DNA of 9,495 nt, taken from an uncultured Clostridia bacterium (GTDB taxonomy: Bacteria; Bacillota; Clostridia; Lachnospirales; Lachnospiraceae). The notes beneath the pieces are model-generated. The model was not told the origin of the DNA and ran no database searches. It saw only the letters and a program-made list of their open reading frames with translations. The stretch lies in the NCBI GenBank assembly GCA_937888895.1, contig CALASV010000055.1, positions 1 through 9,495 of the forward strand. The letters run 5' to 3'. Of this stretch, positions 1-7,144 are shown in pieces. How positions within the stretch are numbered: the first letter of the stretch is position 1; the number at the start of each line of letters is the position of its first letter. The translations under genes were made by a program, and so were the position numbers.

Positions 1-1
1 G

Positions 2-511
2 GCAGTTGGTGATGTTGTCATTGCATTCCGTTCTAGTGGTTGTCATTCGAATGGTTATTCTCTTGTTAGAAAAGTATTTGATGTAGAAAATGCTGACTTA
101 AATAAATACTATGATGAATTAGGACAGACATTAGGAGAAGCATTACTTACACCAACCGTAATTTATGTAAAACCAGTATTAGCAGCTTTTGAAGTAGCAG
201 ATATTCATGGTGTAAGTCATATTACTGGTGGTGGTTTCTACGAAAATATTCCACGTTGTATTCCAGATGGATTATGTGCAAAGATTGATAAGAGTGCAAT
301 TAAAGTACTTCCTATTTTTGAATTATTACAACGTGAAGGAAATATTCCAGAAAGAGATATGTATAACACTTATAACATGGGCGTTGGTATGGCATTGATT
401 GTAAGCCGTGAAACAGCGGATAAGGCAATCGAAGTATTAAAAGAACAAGGCTGTGATGCTTATGTTATCGGTGAAATTATCGAAAATACAGACAAAATAA
501 TTCTGAATTAA
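2..511 (+). CDS. purM: Phosphoribosylformylglycinamidine cyclo-ligase (AIR synthetase), 3' part
   Basis: C-terminal ~169 residues of AIR synthetase, which closes FGAM to aminoimidazole ribonucleotide using ATP in cytoplasmic de novo purine synthesis. The frame is open from the window edge and ends at TAA 509-511; the N-terminal half lies outside the window (the family is usually ~340 residues). Recognisable family signatures are SSGCHSNGYSLVRKV near the start, LLTPTVIYVKPVL, the glycine-rich HITGGGFYENIPR of the AIRS C-terminal domain, and the YNTYNMGVGMAL segment close to the end. A strong intrinsic terminator follows 16 bases after the stop, so read-through into purL, the gene for the preceding pathway step, is probably limited. 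Identity is near certain from these motifs; only the missing 5' part is unknown. Confidence 0.96.
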   Translation, partial: AVGDVVIAFRSSGCHSNGYSLVRKVFDVENADLNKYYDELGQTLGEALLTPTVIYVKPVLAAFEVADIHGVSHITGGGFYENIPRCIPDGLCAKIDKSAIKVLPIFELLQREGNIPERDMYNTYNMGVGMALIVSRETADKAIEVLKEQGCDAYVIGEIIENTDKIILN

Positions 512-526
512 TTTTTTAAATTTTAT

Positions 527-588
527 AAAAGCCAATCTTGGTATTATCTGTTAGAACATGCTTTAGATAATATCAAGATTTGGCTTTT
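527..588 (+). terminator. Intrinsic terminator after purM, unusually long stem
   Basis: The left arm (527-549, AAAAGCCA..TTATCT) pairs with the right arm (565-588, AGATAATATC..GGCTTTT) over about 23 pairs with one bulged A and one G-U pair, around a ~15-base loop. The stem ends in an A-tract/T-tract pair typical of a low-GC Gram-positive terminator. It sits just after the purM stop and before purL. The stem is longer than termination needs; I see no alternative antiterminator pairing. Confidence 0.8.
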
Positions 589-665
589 GTTGCAAAAATT
601 ACTGTATAAAGGAAATTAGTGTGAAAAATAATAATTTTCATGCCTATTTGTTTCTAAACGAAGTG

Positions 666-687
666 AAAGGAATGATTGATTAATATG
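666..687 (+). promoter_or_regulatory. purL translation start region with ambiguous start codon
   Basis: AAAGGAA (666-672) is the only Shine-Dalgarno-like stretch here. It lies 3 bases before an in-frame TTG (676) and 12 bases before the ATG (685), so neither spacing is ideal. An out-of-frame minimal ORF, ATG ATT GAT TAA (672-683), overlaps the site. I prefer ATG 685 because it gives MVRRIYVEKK, close to the usual family N terminus; the TTG start would add only three residues (MIN). Confidence 0.45.
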
Positions 688-3600
688 GTAAGACGAATTT
701 ATGTAGAGAAAAAGGAAAGTCTTCGTCTTGAGGCAGCGGGCTTATTAAATGAGTTATGTACTTTATTAGGCATTTCTGCTTTGACAGGATTAAGATTAGT
801 AAATCGTTATGATGTAGAAGGATTAGAGGAAGATGTATTTTTACGTGCCGTTCAGACGGTATTTTCCGAGCCACAGGTAGATGATACAATGACAGAGTGT
901 CCTTCTGGTGATTATACTGTATTTGCAGTAGAGTCTTTACCAGGTCAGTTTGACCAGCGTGCAGATTCTGCAAGTCAGTGTATTCAGTTAATGACACAAG
1001 GAGACCGTCCTATTGTTCGTACTGCAAAAGTATATTTACTTTCTGGTGATGTAACAAAAGAAGATATTGATAAAATTAAACATTATGTAATTAATCCTGT
1101 AGAATCTAGAGAAGCTAGTTTAGAGCCAGTGGAAACGTTACATATGGAATATGATATTCCTACTATGGTAGAAACTGTAACAGGTTTTATTACTATGGAT
1201 GAACAGGAATTAACAGCTTTATTAGACCGTTTAGGACTTGCGATGGATTTAGATGATTTGAAGTTCTTACAGTCCTATTTTAAAGACGATGAACAGCGTG
1301 ACCCTACTATCACAGAAATTCGAGTAGTAGATACGTATTGGTCTGACCATTGCCGTCATACAACATTCTCTACTCATATTGATAATGTAGAAATTCACGA
1401 TAAAGAAGTAAAAGAAGCGTATGAACGTTATTTACAGGCTCGTATTGAAGTATATGGCGAAGAAAAGGCAGCAAAACGCCCACAAACTTTAATGGATATT
1501 GCAACCATTGGTGCAAAGACATTGAAAAAACGTGGATTACTTCCTGAATTAGATGAAAGTGAAGAAATCAATGCTTGTTCGATTCATGTAACAGCTACTG
1601 TAGATGGCGAAGAACAAGATTGGTTGTTAATGTTTAAAAATGAAACACATAATCACCCAACAGAAATTGAACCTTTCGGTGGTGCAGCAACTTGTATCGG
1701 TGGTTGTATTAGAGACCCATTATCAGGTCGTGCGTATGTTCATCAGGCGATGCGTGTTACTGGTGGTGGTGACCCAAGAGTAGCTCTTGATAAGACATTA
1801 TCTGGTAAATTACCACAGCGTAAAATTGCACAGACAGCAGCAGCAGGTTATTCTTCTTATGGTAATCAGATTGGTCTTGCAACAGGTCATGTTGCAGAAA
1901 TTTACCATGATGGTTATATTGCAAAGAGAATGGAATGTGGTGCAGTAGTAGCAGCAGCTCCAGCTTATAATGTTCGTCGAGAATGTCCAGCTCCTGGTGA
2001 TGTCATTGTATTATTAGGTGGTCGTACTGGTCGTGATGGTATTGGTGGTGCAACAGGTTCTTCTAAGAGTCATAATTTAAAATCTTTAACAACAATGGCT
2101 TCTGAAGTACAAAAAGGTAATGCACCAGAAGAAAGAAAGATTCAAAGATTATTCCGTAACAGCGAAGTAACACGTTTAATTAAGCGTTGTAATGACTTTG
2201 GTGCAGGTGGTGTTAGCGTAGCTATCGGTGAATTAGCAGATGGTCTTCGTATTAACTTAGATGCTGTTCGTAAGAAATATGATGGTTTAGATGGTACAGA
2301 AATTGCGATTTCGGAATCTCAGGAACGTATGGCAGTAGTTGTAGCCGAAGAAGATGTTGATAAGTTTATTGCAGAAGCAGAAAAAGAAAACTTAGAAGCA
2401 TATCGTGTAGCAGTTGTTACAAAAGAAGCTCGTATGGTAATGGAATGGAAAGGCGTTACAATCGCTAATTTAAGCCGTGACTTCTTAAATACAAATGGTG
2501 CTGTAAAACACGCAAATGTATCTGTAGAAGTAAAGAATAGAGAAGCTTTAAAAGAAAAGAAATTTAGCAGTTTAAGAGAAATGGCAGGTAGCTTAAAGTC
2601 TGCTTCCCGTCGTGGTTTAACAGAACGTTTTGATGGTTCTATCGGTGCAGGTTCTATCTTAATGCCATTTGGTGGTAAGACACAGCGTACACCAGCACAG
2701 GCAATGGCTGCGTTATTCCCAGTATTGCCAAATCAGACAACAAATCAAGCAAGTGTTATGGCTTGGGGGTGTGACCCAGACCAAACTAGCGTAGACCCAT
2801 ATATTGGTGCTTATAATGCTGTTTATACTTCTATGGCAAAATTAGTAGCAGCAGGTGCAGATTATAAGAAAGCATATTGTACATTCCAAGAGTTCTTTGA
2901 AAAATTACGTCAAGAACCAACTCGTTGGGGCAAGCCATTCTCTGCTTTACTTGGTGCATTTGATGCTCAGTTAGAATTAGAAGCAGCAGCCATTGGTGGT
3001 AAAGACTCTATGTCTGGTTCTTTCTTAGATTTAGATGTACCTCCAACATTGATTTCTTTCGTAATTGCACCTTTACTTGCAGAAGAAGTATTATCTCCTG
3101 AATTTAAAGAAGCTGGAAATAATGTTTACTTATTTAATGGTACAAATGCAGAAGAAAAGAAAGCAGCTTGGGAAACATTCTATGCATTACATAAAGCTGG
3201 TAAAGTAAAAGCAGCTTGGGCAGTAGAAAACGGAATTGCAGAAGCAGTTATGAACATGTCCTTCGGTAACATGATTGGATTTACTGCAACAAATACAGAA
3301 ATCGATTGGAACACATTACTTTCTGGTGCAATTGTAGCAGAAGTAACTGAAGAAGTAGCAGATGCTGTGAAGTTAGGTATTACCACAGAAGAAGCAGTTG
3401 TTACGATTGGAGAAGACAGTGCAACAATTGAAGAATTATTAGCATTGAATGAAAACGTATTAGAAAATGTATATCCAAATCGTACAAAATTAGAAGAAGT
3501 AGAAGTACCAGTATTAGAAAAGAAAGCAACTTCTTATGCTGTACCTAGCATTAGTGTTGCAAAACCAAAAGTATTGATTCCAGTATTCCCAGGAACAAAC

Positions 3601-4362
3601 TGTGAATATGATAGTGCTCGTGCTGTAGAAAAAGCAGGATTAACACCTGAAATTTTAGTAATCAATAATCAGTCTGCCCAAGGAGTTTCTGACTCTGTAT
3701 CTCGTTTTGCAAAAGCAGCGAAAGATAGTCAGATTATCTTTGTTCCAGGTGGTTTCTCTGGTGGTGACGAACCAGACGGCTCTGGTAAATTCATTACTGC
3801 ATTCTTCCGTAACCCAGAAGTAAAAGAAGCAACAATGGATTTATTAAAACAGCGTGATGGTTTAATGTTAGGTATTTGTAACGGTTTCCAAGCATTAATC
3901 AAATTAGGTTTAGTACCTTATGGTGAAATTATTGATACGGATGCAACTTGCCCAACACTCAGCTATAACGTAATCGGTAGACATCAGTCTAAGATTGTTC
4001 GTACTCGTATCGCATCGAACTGTTCTCCTTGGTTAGCAAAAGTACAAGTAGGCGATATTATCAATGTGCCAATTTCTCATGGGGAAGGACGCTTCTTATG
4101 TGACGCAGAATTAGTGAAGAAATTAGCAGAAAATGGTCAAGTAGCAACACAGTATGTAGACTTAAACGGCGTACCAACCATGGATGTAGACTTCAATCCA
4201 AACGGCTCTGTATGGGCAATTGAAGGTATTACCTCTCCAGACGGACGAGTACTCGGAAAGATGGGTCACTCCGAACGTGTAGGAGAAGCATTGTACCGTA
4301 ACGTACCAGGTAATTATGACTTGCATTTATTTGAATCTGCAAAGGCATATTTTAGTTTATAA
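685..4362 (+). CDS. purL: Phosphoribosylformylglycinamidine synthase, single-chain PurL
   Basis: Large single-polypeptide FGAM synthase (~1225 aa). It converts FGAR plus glutamine and ATP to FGAM, the step just before PurM in purine biosynthesis, in the cytoplasm. Order of parts, numbered from ATG 685: N-terminal VRRIYVEKK region; linker with YWSDHCRHTTF (~218-228); first AIRS-like half with the nucleotide-binding HNHPTEIEPFGGAATCIGG (from H322); second AIRS-like half with GSILMPFGGKTQRTP and IGGKDSMSGSF (~770-780); C-terminal class I-type glutaminase from ~958 (VLIPVFPGTNCEYDSA, GGFSGGDEPDGSGKF). The glutaminase triad is visible: C1065 in LGICNGFQAL, and H1195 and E1197 in MGHSERV. Length fits the large PurL class, so separate purQ and purS subunits are not needed. 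The start could instead be TTG 676. purM lies upstream behind a terminator, so purL may have its own promoter, but none is convincing. Confidence 0.97.
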   Translation: MVRRIYVEKKESLRLEAAGLLNELCTLLGISALTGLRLVNRYDVEGLEEDVFLRAVQTVFSEPQVDDTMTECPSGDYTVFAVESLPGQFDQRADSASQCIQLMTQGDRPIVRTAKVYLLSGDVTKEDIDKIKHYVINPVESREASLEPVETLHMEYDIPTMVETVTGFITMDEQELTALLDRLGLAMDLDDLKFLQSYFKDDEQRDPTITEIRVVDTYWSDHCRHTTFSTHIDNVEIHDKEVKEAYERYLQARIEVYGEEKAAKRPQTLMDIATIGAKTLKKRGLLPELDESEEINACSIHVTATVDGEEQDWLLMFKNETHNHPTEIEPFGGAATCIGGCIRDPLSGRAYVHQAMRVTGGGDPRVALDKTLSGKLPQRKIAQTAAAGYSSYGNQIGLATGHVAEIYHDGYIAKRMECGAVVAAAPAYNVRRECPAPGDVIVLLGGRTGRDGIGGATGSSKSHNLKSLTTMASEVQKGNAPEERKIQRLFRNSEVTRLIKRCNDFGAGGVSVAIGELADGLRINLDAVRKKYDGLDGTEIAISESQERMAVVVAEEDVDKFIAEAEKENLEAYRVAVVTKEARMVMEWKGVTIANLSRDFLNTNGAVKHANVSVEVKNREALKEKKFSSLREMAGSLKSASRRGLTERFDGSIGAGSILMPFGGKTQRTPAQAMAALFPVLPNQTTNQASVMAWGCDPDQTSVDPYIGAYNAVYTSMAKLVAAGADYKKAYCTFQEFFEKLRQEPTRWGKPFSALLGAFDAQLELEAAAIGGKDSMSGSFLDLDVPPTLISFVIAPLLAEEVLSPEFKEAGNNVYLFNGTNAEEKKAAWETFYALHKAGKVKAAWAVENGIAEAVMNMSFGNMIGFTATNTEIDWNTLLSGAIVAEVTEEVADAVKLGITTEEAVVTIGEDSATIEELLALNENVLENVYPNRTKLEEVEVPVLEKKATSYAVPSISVAKPKVLIPVFPGTNCEYDSARAVEKAGLTPEILVINNQSAQGVSDSVSRFAKAAKDSQIIFVPGGFSGGDEPDGSGKFITAFFRNPEVKEATMDLLKQRDGLMLGICNGFQALIKLGLVPYGEIIDTDATCPTLSYNVIGRHQSKIVRTRIASNCSPWLAKVQVGDIINVPISHGEGRFLCDAELVKKLAENGQVATQYVDLNGVPTMDVDFNPNGSVWAIEGITSPDGRVLGKMGHSERVGEALYRNVPGNYDLHLFESAKAYFSL

Positions 4363-4379
4363 TATAAAAAATAATGTGG

Positions 4380-4413
4380 AAAAAGTGCTGTAATTTTTAC
4401 GGCACTTTTTCTT
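4380..4413 (+). terminator. Intrinsic terminator of purL
   Basis: The stem AAAAGTGCTGTAA (4382-4394) pairs with TTACGGCACTTTT (4398-4410), with one G-U pair and a 3-base loop, followed by TCTTTTT. It lies 18 bases after the purL stop. This is a textbook rho-independent terminator. Confidence 0.9.
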
Positions 4414-4498
4414 TTTGGAATTGTGCATAATACAGTTAGCCGACTAGAAGTAAGAAAGTAGAAAATATATATTTATTGAAATAAATGATAAAAATGAA

Positions 4499-4528
4499 TT
4501 GAGAGAAAAAATATAAAAATTTTAGTAT
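4499..4528 (+). promoter_or_regulatory. Possible sigma-A promoter of the 81-aa gene
   Basis: TTGAGA (4499-4504) and TAGTAT (4523-4528) are 18 bases apart, each differing from the sigma-A consensus at one or two positions. They lie ~50 bases upstream of the start codon and after the purL terminator, where a promoter is needed. The region is very AT-rich, so chance matches are likely. Confidence 0.35.
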
Positions 4529-4567
4529 ATGAAAATCTAAATGTTGCCGATATTACATATAAGTGAT

Positions 4568-4575
4568 AGGAGGAA
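4568..4575 (+). promoter_or_regulatory. Strong Shine-Dalgarno site of the 81-aa gene
   Basis: AGGAGGAA (4568-4575) lies 6 bases before ATG 4582. It is a near-perfect complement of the 16S 3' end, fixes the start codon and supports this small ORF as a real, well-translated gene. Confidence 0.8.
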
Positions 4576-4581
4576 TTTATA

Positions 4582-4827
4582 ATGAAAAATGAATTTACAA
4601 TGTCTGTTTCACCAGTTTGTGTAAAAAATGGAAAAAAGTATGCGTTTGTATCTTTTATTGATGGAGAGCGTAGTGCAGAAGGAAAAATTCCAGATTGTAA
4701 AATTGTATCTGCAAAGGGGTTTGATAGAGGAGAAATTCGAATGTTGGAGGAATATATGAAACGAGAACTTCCAATGTTAAAAAAGATGGCAGCAGGAATT
4801 CGCTTGGTAGATGCAATTATAAAGTAA
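4582..4827 (+). CDS. Small uncharacterised cytoplasmic protein, 81 aa
   Basis: I do not recognise a characterised family. The protein is basic, without signal peptide, membrane segment or metal-binding cluster. The N-terminal half (~5-50: SVSPVCVKNGKKYAFVSF, then GERSAEGKIPDCKIVSAKGF) reads as beta-strand-rich with two cysteines (C13, C39). The C-terminal half (~50-81) is an amphipathic charged helix, EEYMKRELPMLKKMA. Reality is supported by the near-perfect ribosome binding site, coding-like third positions, the preceding purL terminator and the following shared terminator at 4984. It is therefore a single-gene unit, convergent with the flavoprotein gene. My impression that similar ~80-residue proteins occur as conserved hypotheticals in Lachnospiraceae is memory, not a search result. 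No function is proposed. Confidence 0.8.
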   Translation: MKNEFTMSVSPVCVKNGKKYAFVSFIDGERSAEGKIPDCKIVSAKGFDRGEIRMLEEYMKRELPMLKKMAAGIRLVDAIIK

Positions 4828-4983
4828 AGTTTTTTGGTAGAAAGAATAATTTTGGATTTATCAAAGTCAAGCGAATATTCAAATCTACGCTTACTTATAA
4901 CCGAATAGCTACTTAAAAATGTTATAATTCTTTATAAATTTGAACGAAAAATAAGTATAGCTAAGGTATAAAATTTGTTAACG

Positions 4984-5038
4984 AAGATAAAATGTTCTAA
5001 TGAGAATAAGGTTATTCTTATTAGAACATTTTTATCTT
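4984..5038. terminator. Bidirectional intrinsic terminator between convergent genes
   Basis: The left arm 4984-5009 (AAGATAAAATGTTCTAATG..) is complementary to 5012-5038 (..TTAGAACATTTTTATCTT) over about 26 pairs with one bulge and one G-U/A-C position. The formal loop is only two bases, so the innermost pairs must open. Flanking A and T runs give a U-tail on both strands, so it can end both the 81-aa gene (+) and the flavoprotein gene (-). The rest of the gene-free stretch 4828-5094 is AT-rich and shows only weak partial inverted repeats. Confidence 0.85.
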
Positions 5039-5094
5039 AATAGTATATTATATATACAAGGAAAACTGCCAAAAGTGGAAGAATTAAGAACATA

Positions 5095-6501
5095 TTATTT
5101 TTTATTTTTCATATTGTCTAATACTTTTTTATAAGGTGCTAACATACCTTCGGTCATTTTATTCCCCATTTTTGCTTTCACTTTTTTAGAGGAGAGCATG
5201 GCACCTACAAGGTACATTGCTAAAATAGTTCCTTTTTTATTTTGTGGGAAGTCGAATTGTCCATGTTCTTTGAAGAAATGATAATCTGCTTTCATCATAC
5301 CTTGCATTTGATAAATTAAGTCACGGAAAATTTTCATACCACCAACACCATAGAAATTTTGTGGTTGGGTGTTTTTGTGCTTTAGTGCATATTCTAGCGA
5401 TAAAGCAAGTTGGTCAATAGCTGTATTTGGGTCTTCTTCATCGGTAGCTATACCAGCTAAAATGTTACCACCAACTTGAGCACGACCTTCTAGAATCATT
5501 TGTAAATTTTGTTCTTCAGAATAATTACCACTAATTAAATAGCCAATCGGCATACCCATTGTTACCGTACGATGACCATTGCAAAATTGACGGTCATCAT
5601 ATAGTTTGAAACGACTACCCATAGAATGGTCTTTTATTGTAAAGGCATAAATAATAGCATCTGCTTTTTGAATATTATTTCGTAAGAAAGTATCAAATCC
5701 ATCTTTATAAATACAAATCCCATCAGTTGCACAATGAAAACAACCTAAACAACCACCTTTCAATGGATAATCTGTAATATTAACAATACGACTTTGGATA
5801 GAAAGTTTTGCTTGAAAGCGTGAAATCATGGAGTTTAGTTGTGTATTGTCAGCAGTGGCATCAGTGATAATAACAACATCACCGATTTTTTTTGTAGTAT
5901 TACAATTAGTATGTAATTTTTCATCCGAATTTGTACAAGTTATACTACTAGAAGAATTATCTTTTGGAATAGTTACAGGCTTATAATTAGGTGGAGTGTT
6001 TTTTAAATAGCAAGGTTCATAAATTTCTTGTTTGACACTCCACAAAAAATGTGACCAAAATTTTTTCGCTTCTTCTTGTCCTTTTTTTGTTGGTAAATCT
6101 TCCATATCAGCAGAAAGCCCTCGAATATAGTTCATACCAAGTTCTTGACAGTTCTCTTGAATAAAACGATGAGCTGTGATATCATAAAAGTGTTTAGAAG
6201 TAGTAATTTGAGTTGCAATTTTTCCAGAAACACAAACGTTATGTTCTTTCATTAATTCTATAAAACGATGAAGCTGATATGGTACAATAAATGTATATAC
6301 TGGATAAGAAAATAAAAGAATATCAGCTTGTTCGATTACTGTTTTTGCTTCTGTAAAATTTTGTTCAAAAGTACGGATTTTTTGACCTACATGAAGTACA
6401 GTAAATGTATGTTTTTTGGATAAAAGTTCTAAGAACCGTACCGTTTGTAATGTAATACTATTTTCGCCTTTTGGGCTTCCGTTTAAAACAACAATGTTCA
6501 T
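5095..6501 (-). CDS. Tandem flavodoxin-fold NAD(P)H-dependent oxidoreductase with Isf-like Cys cluster
   Basis: A 468-aa cytoplasmic protein made of two flavodoxin-like (FMN_red/NADPH-dependent FMN reductase type) halves. Half one (1-~160) opens with MNIVVLNGSPKGENS, a classic FMN phosphate-binding loop, and ADILLFSYPVYTFIVPYQL, the usual second flavin-contact strand-loop. After a polar linker (~165-205, Ser/Thr/Asn-rich) half two (~206-400) has a degenerate loop (ITDATADNTQLNSM) but carries C251, C254, C257 and C263 in GGCLGCFHCATDGIC. This CX2CX2CX5C spacing is that of iron-sulfur flavoproteins, though many FMN reductases carry similar cysteines without a cluster. The C-terminal ~70 residues are basic and helical. 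The start is fixed by AAAGGA (6510-6515) eight bases upstream. The gene is monocistronic, convergent with the 81-aa gene and divergent from the Nudix gene. Single-domain relatives are ~180-220 aa, so this is a fusion. Substrate unknown; quinone, nitro-compound or flavin reduction is a family-level guess. Confidence 0.85.
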   Translation of the reverse strand: MNIVVLNGSPKGENSITLQTVRFLELLSKKHTFTVLHVGQKIRTFEQNFTEAKTVIEQADILLFSYPVYTFIVPYQLHRFIELMKEHNVCVSGKIATQITTSKHFYDITAHRFIQENCQELGMNYIRGLSADMEDLPTKKGQEEAKKFWSHFLWSVKQEIYEPCYLKNTPPNYKPVTIPKDNSSSSITCTNSDEKLHTNCNTTKKIGDVVIITDATADNTQLNSMISRFQAKLSIQSRIVNITDYPLKGGCLGCFHCATDGICIYKDGFDTFLRNNIQKADAIIYAFTIKDHSMGSRFKLYDDRQFCNGHRTVTMGMPIGYLISGNYSEEQNLQMILEGRAQVGGNILAGIATDEEDPNTAIDQLALSLEYALKHKNTQPQNFYGVGGMKIFRDLIYQMQGMMKADYHFFKEHGQFDFPQNKKGTILAMYLVGAMLSSKKVKAKMGNKMTEGMLAPYKKVLDNMKNKK

Positions 6502-6576
6502 AATTAAAATCCTTTCTATAATATTAATATACGTTGTTTCTTATAGTAAAGTAATAGGTTAGTGATACAGCTGTTT

Positions 6577-6605
6577 TTGATTGTACTGTTACAAAAAATT
6601 ATAAC
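6577..6605 (+). promoter_or_regulatory. Probable sigma-A promoter of the Nudix gene
   Basis: TTGATT (6577-6582), a 17-base spacer and TATAAC (6600-6605) lie ~40 bases upstream of the Nudix start, within the 144-bp divergent region. Spacing is ideal and both boxes are close to consensus. A Shine-Dalgarno GGAGAA (6633-6638) follows, 7 bases before the ATG. Confidence 0.5.
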
Positions 6606-6645
6606 ATGGATAGAGGAAATTGGAAAGTGAATGGAGAAATTTTAA

Positions 6646-7050
6646 ATGAAAACAATTAAAGTGGTTGCAGCAATTATGAAAGATGTAAATAAAGAAAATC
6701 AATCAATTATTTTTGCTACCCAAAGAGGTTATGGAGAATGGAAAGGATGGTGGGAATTTCCAGGAGGAAAAATAGAAGAAGGAGAAACACCACAAGAGGC
6801 ACTAAAACGAGAAATAATGGAAGAATTAGATACAGAAATTGAAGTTGGAGCATTGATAGATACAATAGAATACGATTATCCAACTTTTCATCTTTCTATG
6901 GATTGTTTTTGGACAAAAGTGGTAAATGGAAATTTAATTTTGAAAGAACATCAATCAGCAAAATGGTTAACAAAAGAGGAAATAAAGTTAGTAAAATGGT
7001 TACCAGCAGATATAAGTTTAGTGGAGAAAATACAAAGAGAAATGGAATAG
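6646..7050 (+). CDS. MutT-type Nudix hydrolase, (deoxy)nucleoside triphosphate pyrophosphohydrolase
   Basis: A 134-aa cytoplasmic Nudix protein of the MutT/8-oxo-dGTPase-like group, which hydrolyses (often oxidised) nucleoside triphosphates to monophosphate and pyrophosphate, sanitising the nucleotide pool. The Nudix box runs from G41 to ~T63 in GGKIEEGETPQEALKREIMEELD: G41, E47, R55, E56, E59 and E60 are all in place for Mg2+ binding. D62 replaces the consensus glycine after EEx, a change I recall in several close subfamilies. The preceding EWKGWWEFPGG and the C-terminal WLPADISLVEKI match the pyrophosphohydrolase subgroup. Length is typical and complete. ATG 6646 has GGAGAA 7 bases upstream. 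An MBL-fold gene follows 94 bases downstream on the same strand and may be co-transcribed. The exact substrate (8-oxo-dGTP, CTP analogues or other) cannot be read from sequence. Confidence 0.92.
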   Translation: MKTIKVVAAIMKDVNKENQSIIFATQRGYGEWKGWWEFPGGKIEEGETPQEALKREIMEELDTEIEVGALIDTIEYDYPTFHLSMDCFWTKVVNGNLILKEHQSAKWLTKEEIKLVKWLPADISLVEKIQREME

Positions 7051-7144
7051 TAAGTTAACTAAATAACTACTATCGTAACTATTTGGTTATGAGTAAGTAA
7101 GAATTGGGAATATCCGATTACCAAAAGAATGTGAGGAAAATGAA

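Noticed and set aside
589..665. Possible PurR box (AAACGAAG near 656-663) or purine riboswitch before purL
   Set aside because: Only a partial match to a PurBox, no second inverted copy, and none of the three-way-junction elements of a purine aptamer. TATAAA at 605-610 has no acceptable -35 at proper spacing.
680..997. Minus-strand open frame inside the 5' end of purL
   Set aside because: It overlaps conserved purL coding sequence, has no recognisable protein signature and no sensible gene context: an antisense shadow.
3180..3386. Minus-strand open frame inside purL
   Set aside because: Fully covered by conserved purL sequence; a shadow frame.
4860..4980. Possible small RNA in the gap after the 81-aa gene, from partial inverted repeats such as TAGCTACTTA / TAAGTATAGCTA
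   Set aside because: Pairing is imperfect, and there is no promoter evidence and no recognised RNA family; insufficient support.
551..5029. Shared TTAGAACAT in the loop of the purM terminator (551-559) and the arm of the convergent terminator (5021-5029)
   Set aside because: A single 9-base match in AT-rich sequence, at different structural positions; most likely coincidence.
7056..7089. Hairpin TAACTAAATA / TATTTGGTTA between the Nudix and MBL genes as a terminator
   Set aside because: The stem is AT-rich with a G-U pair and a large loop, and no T-run follows, so termination is not supported.
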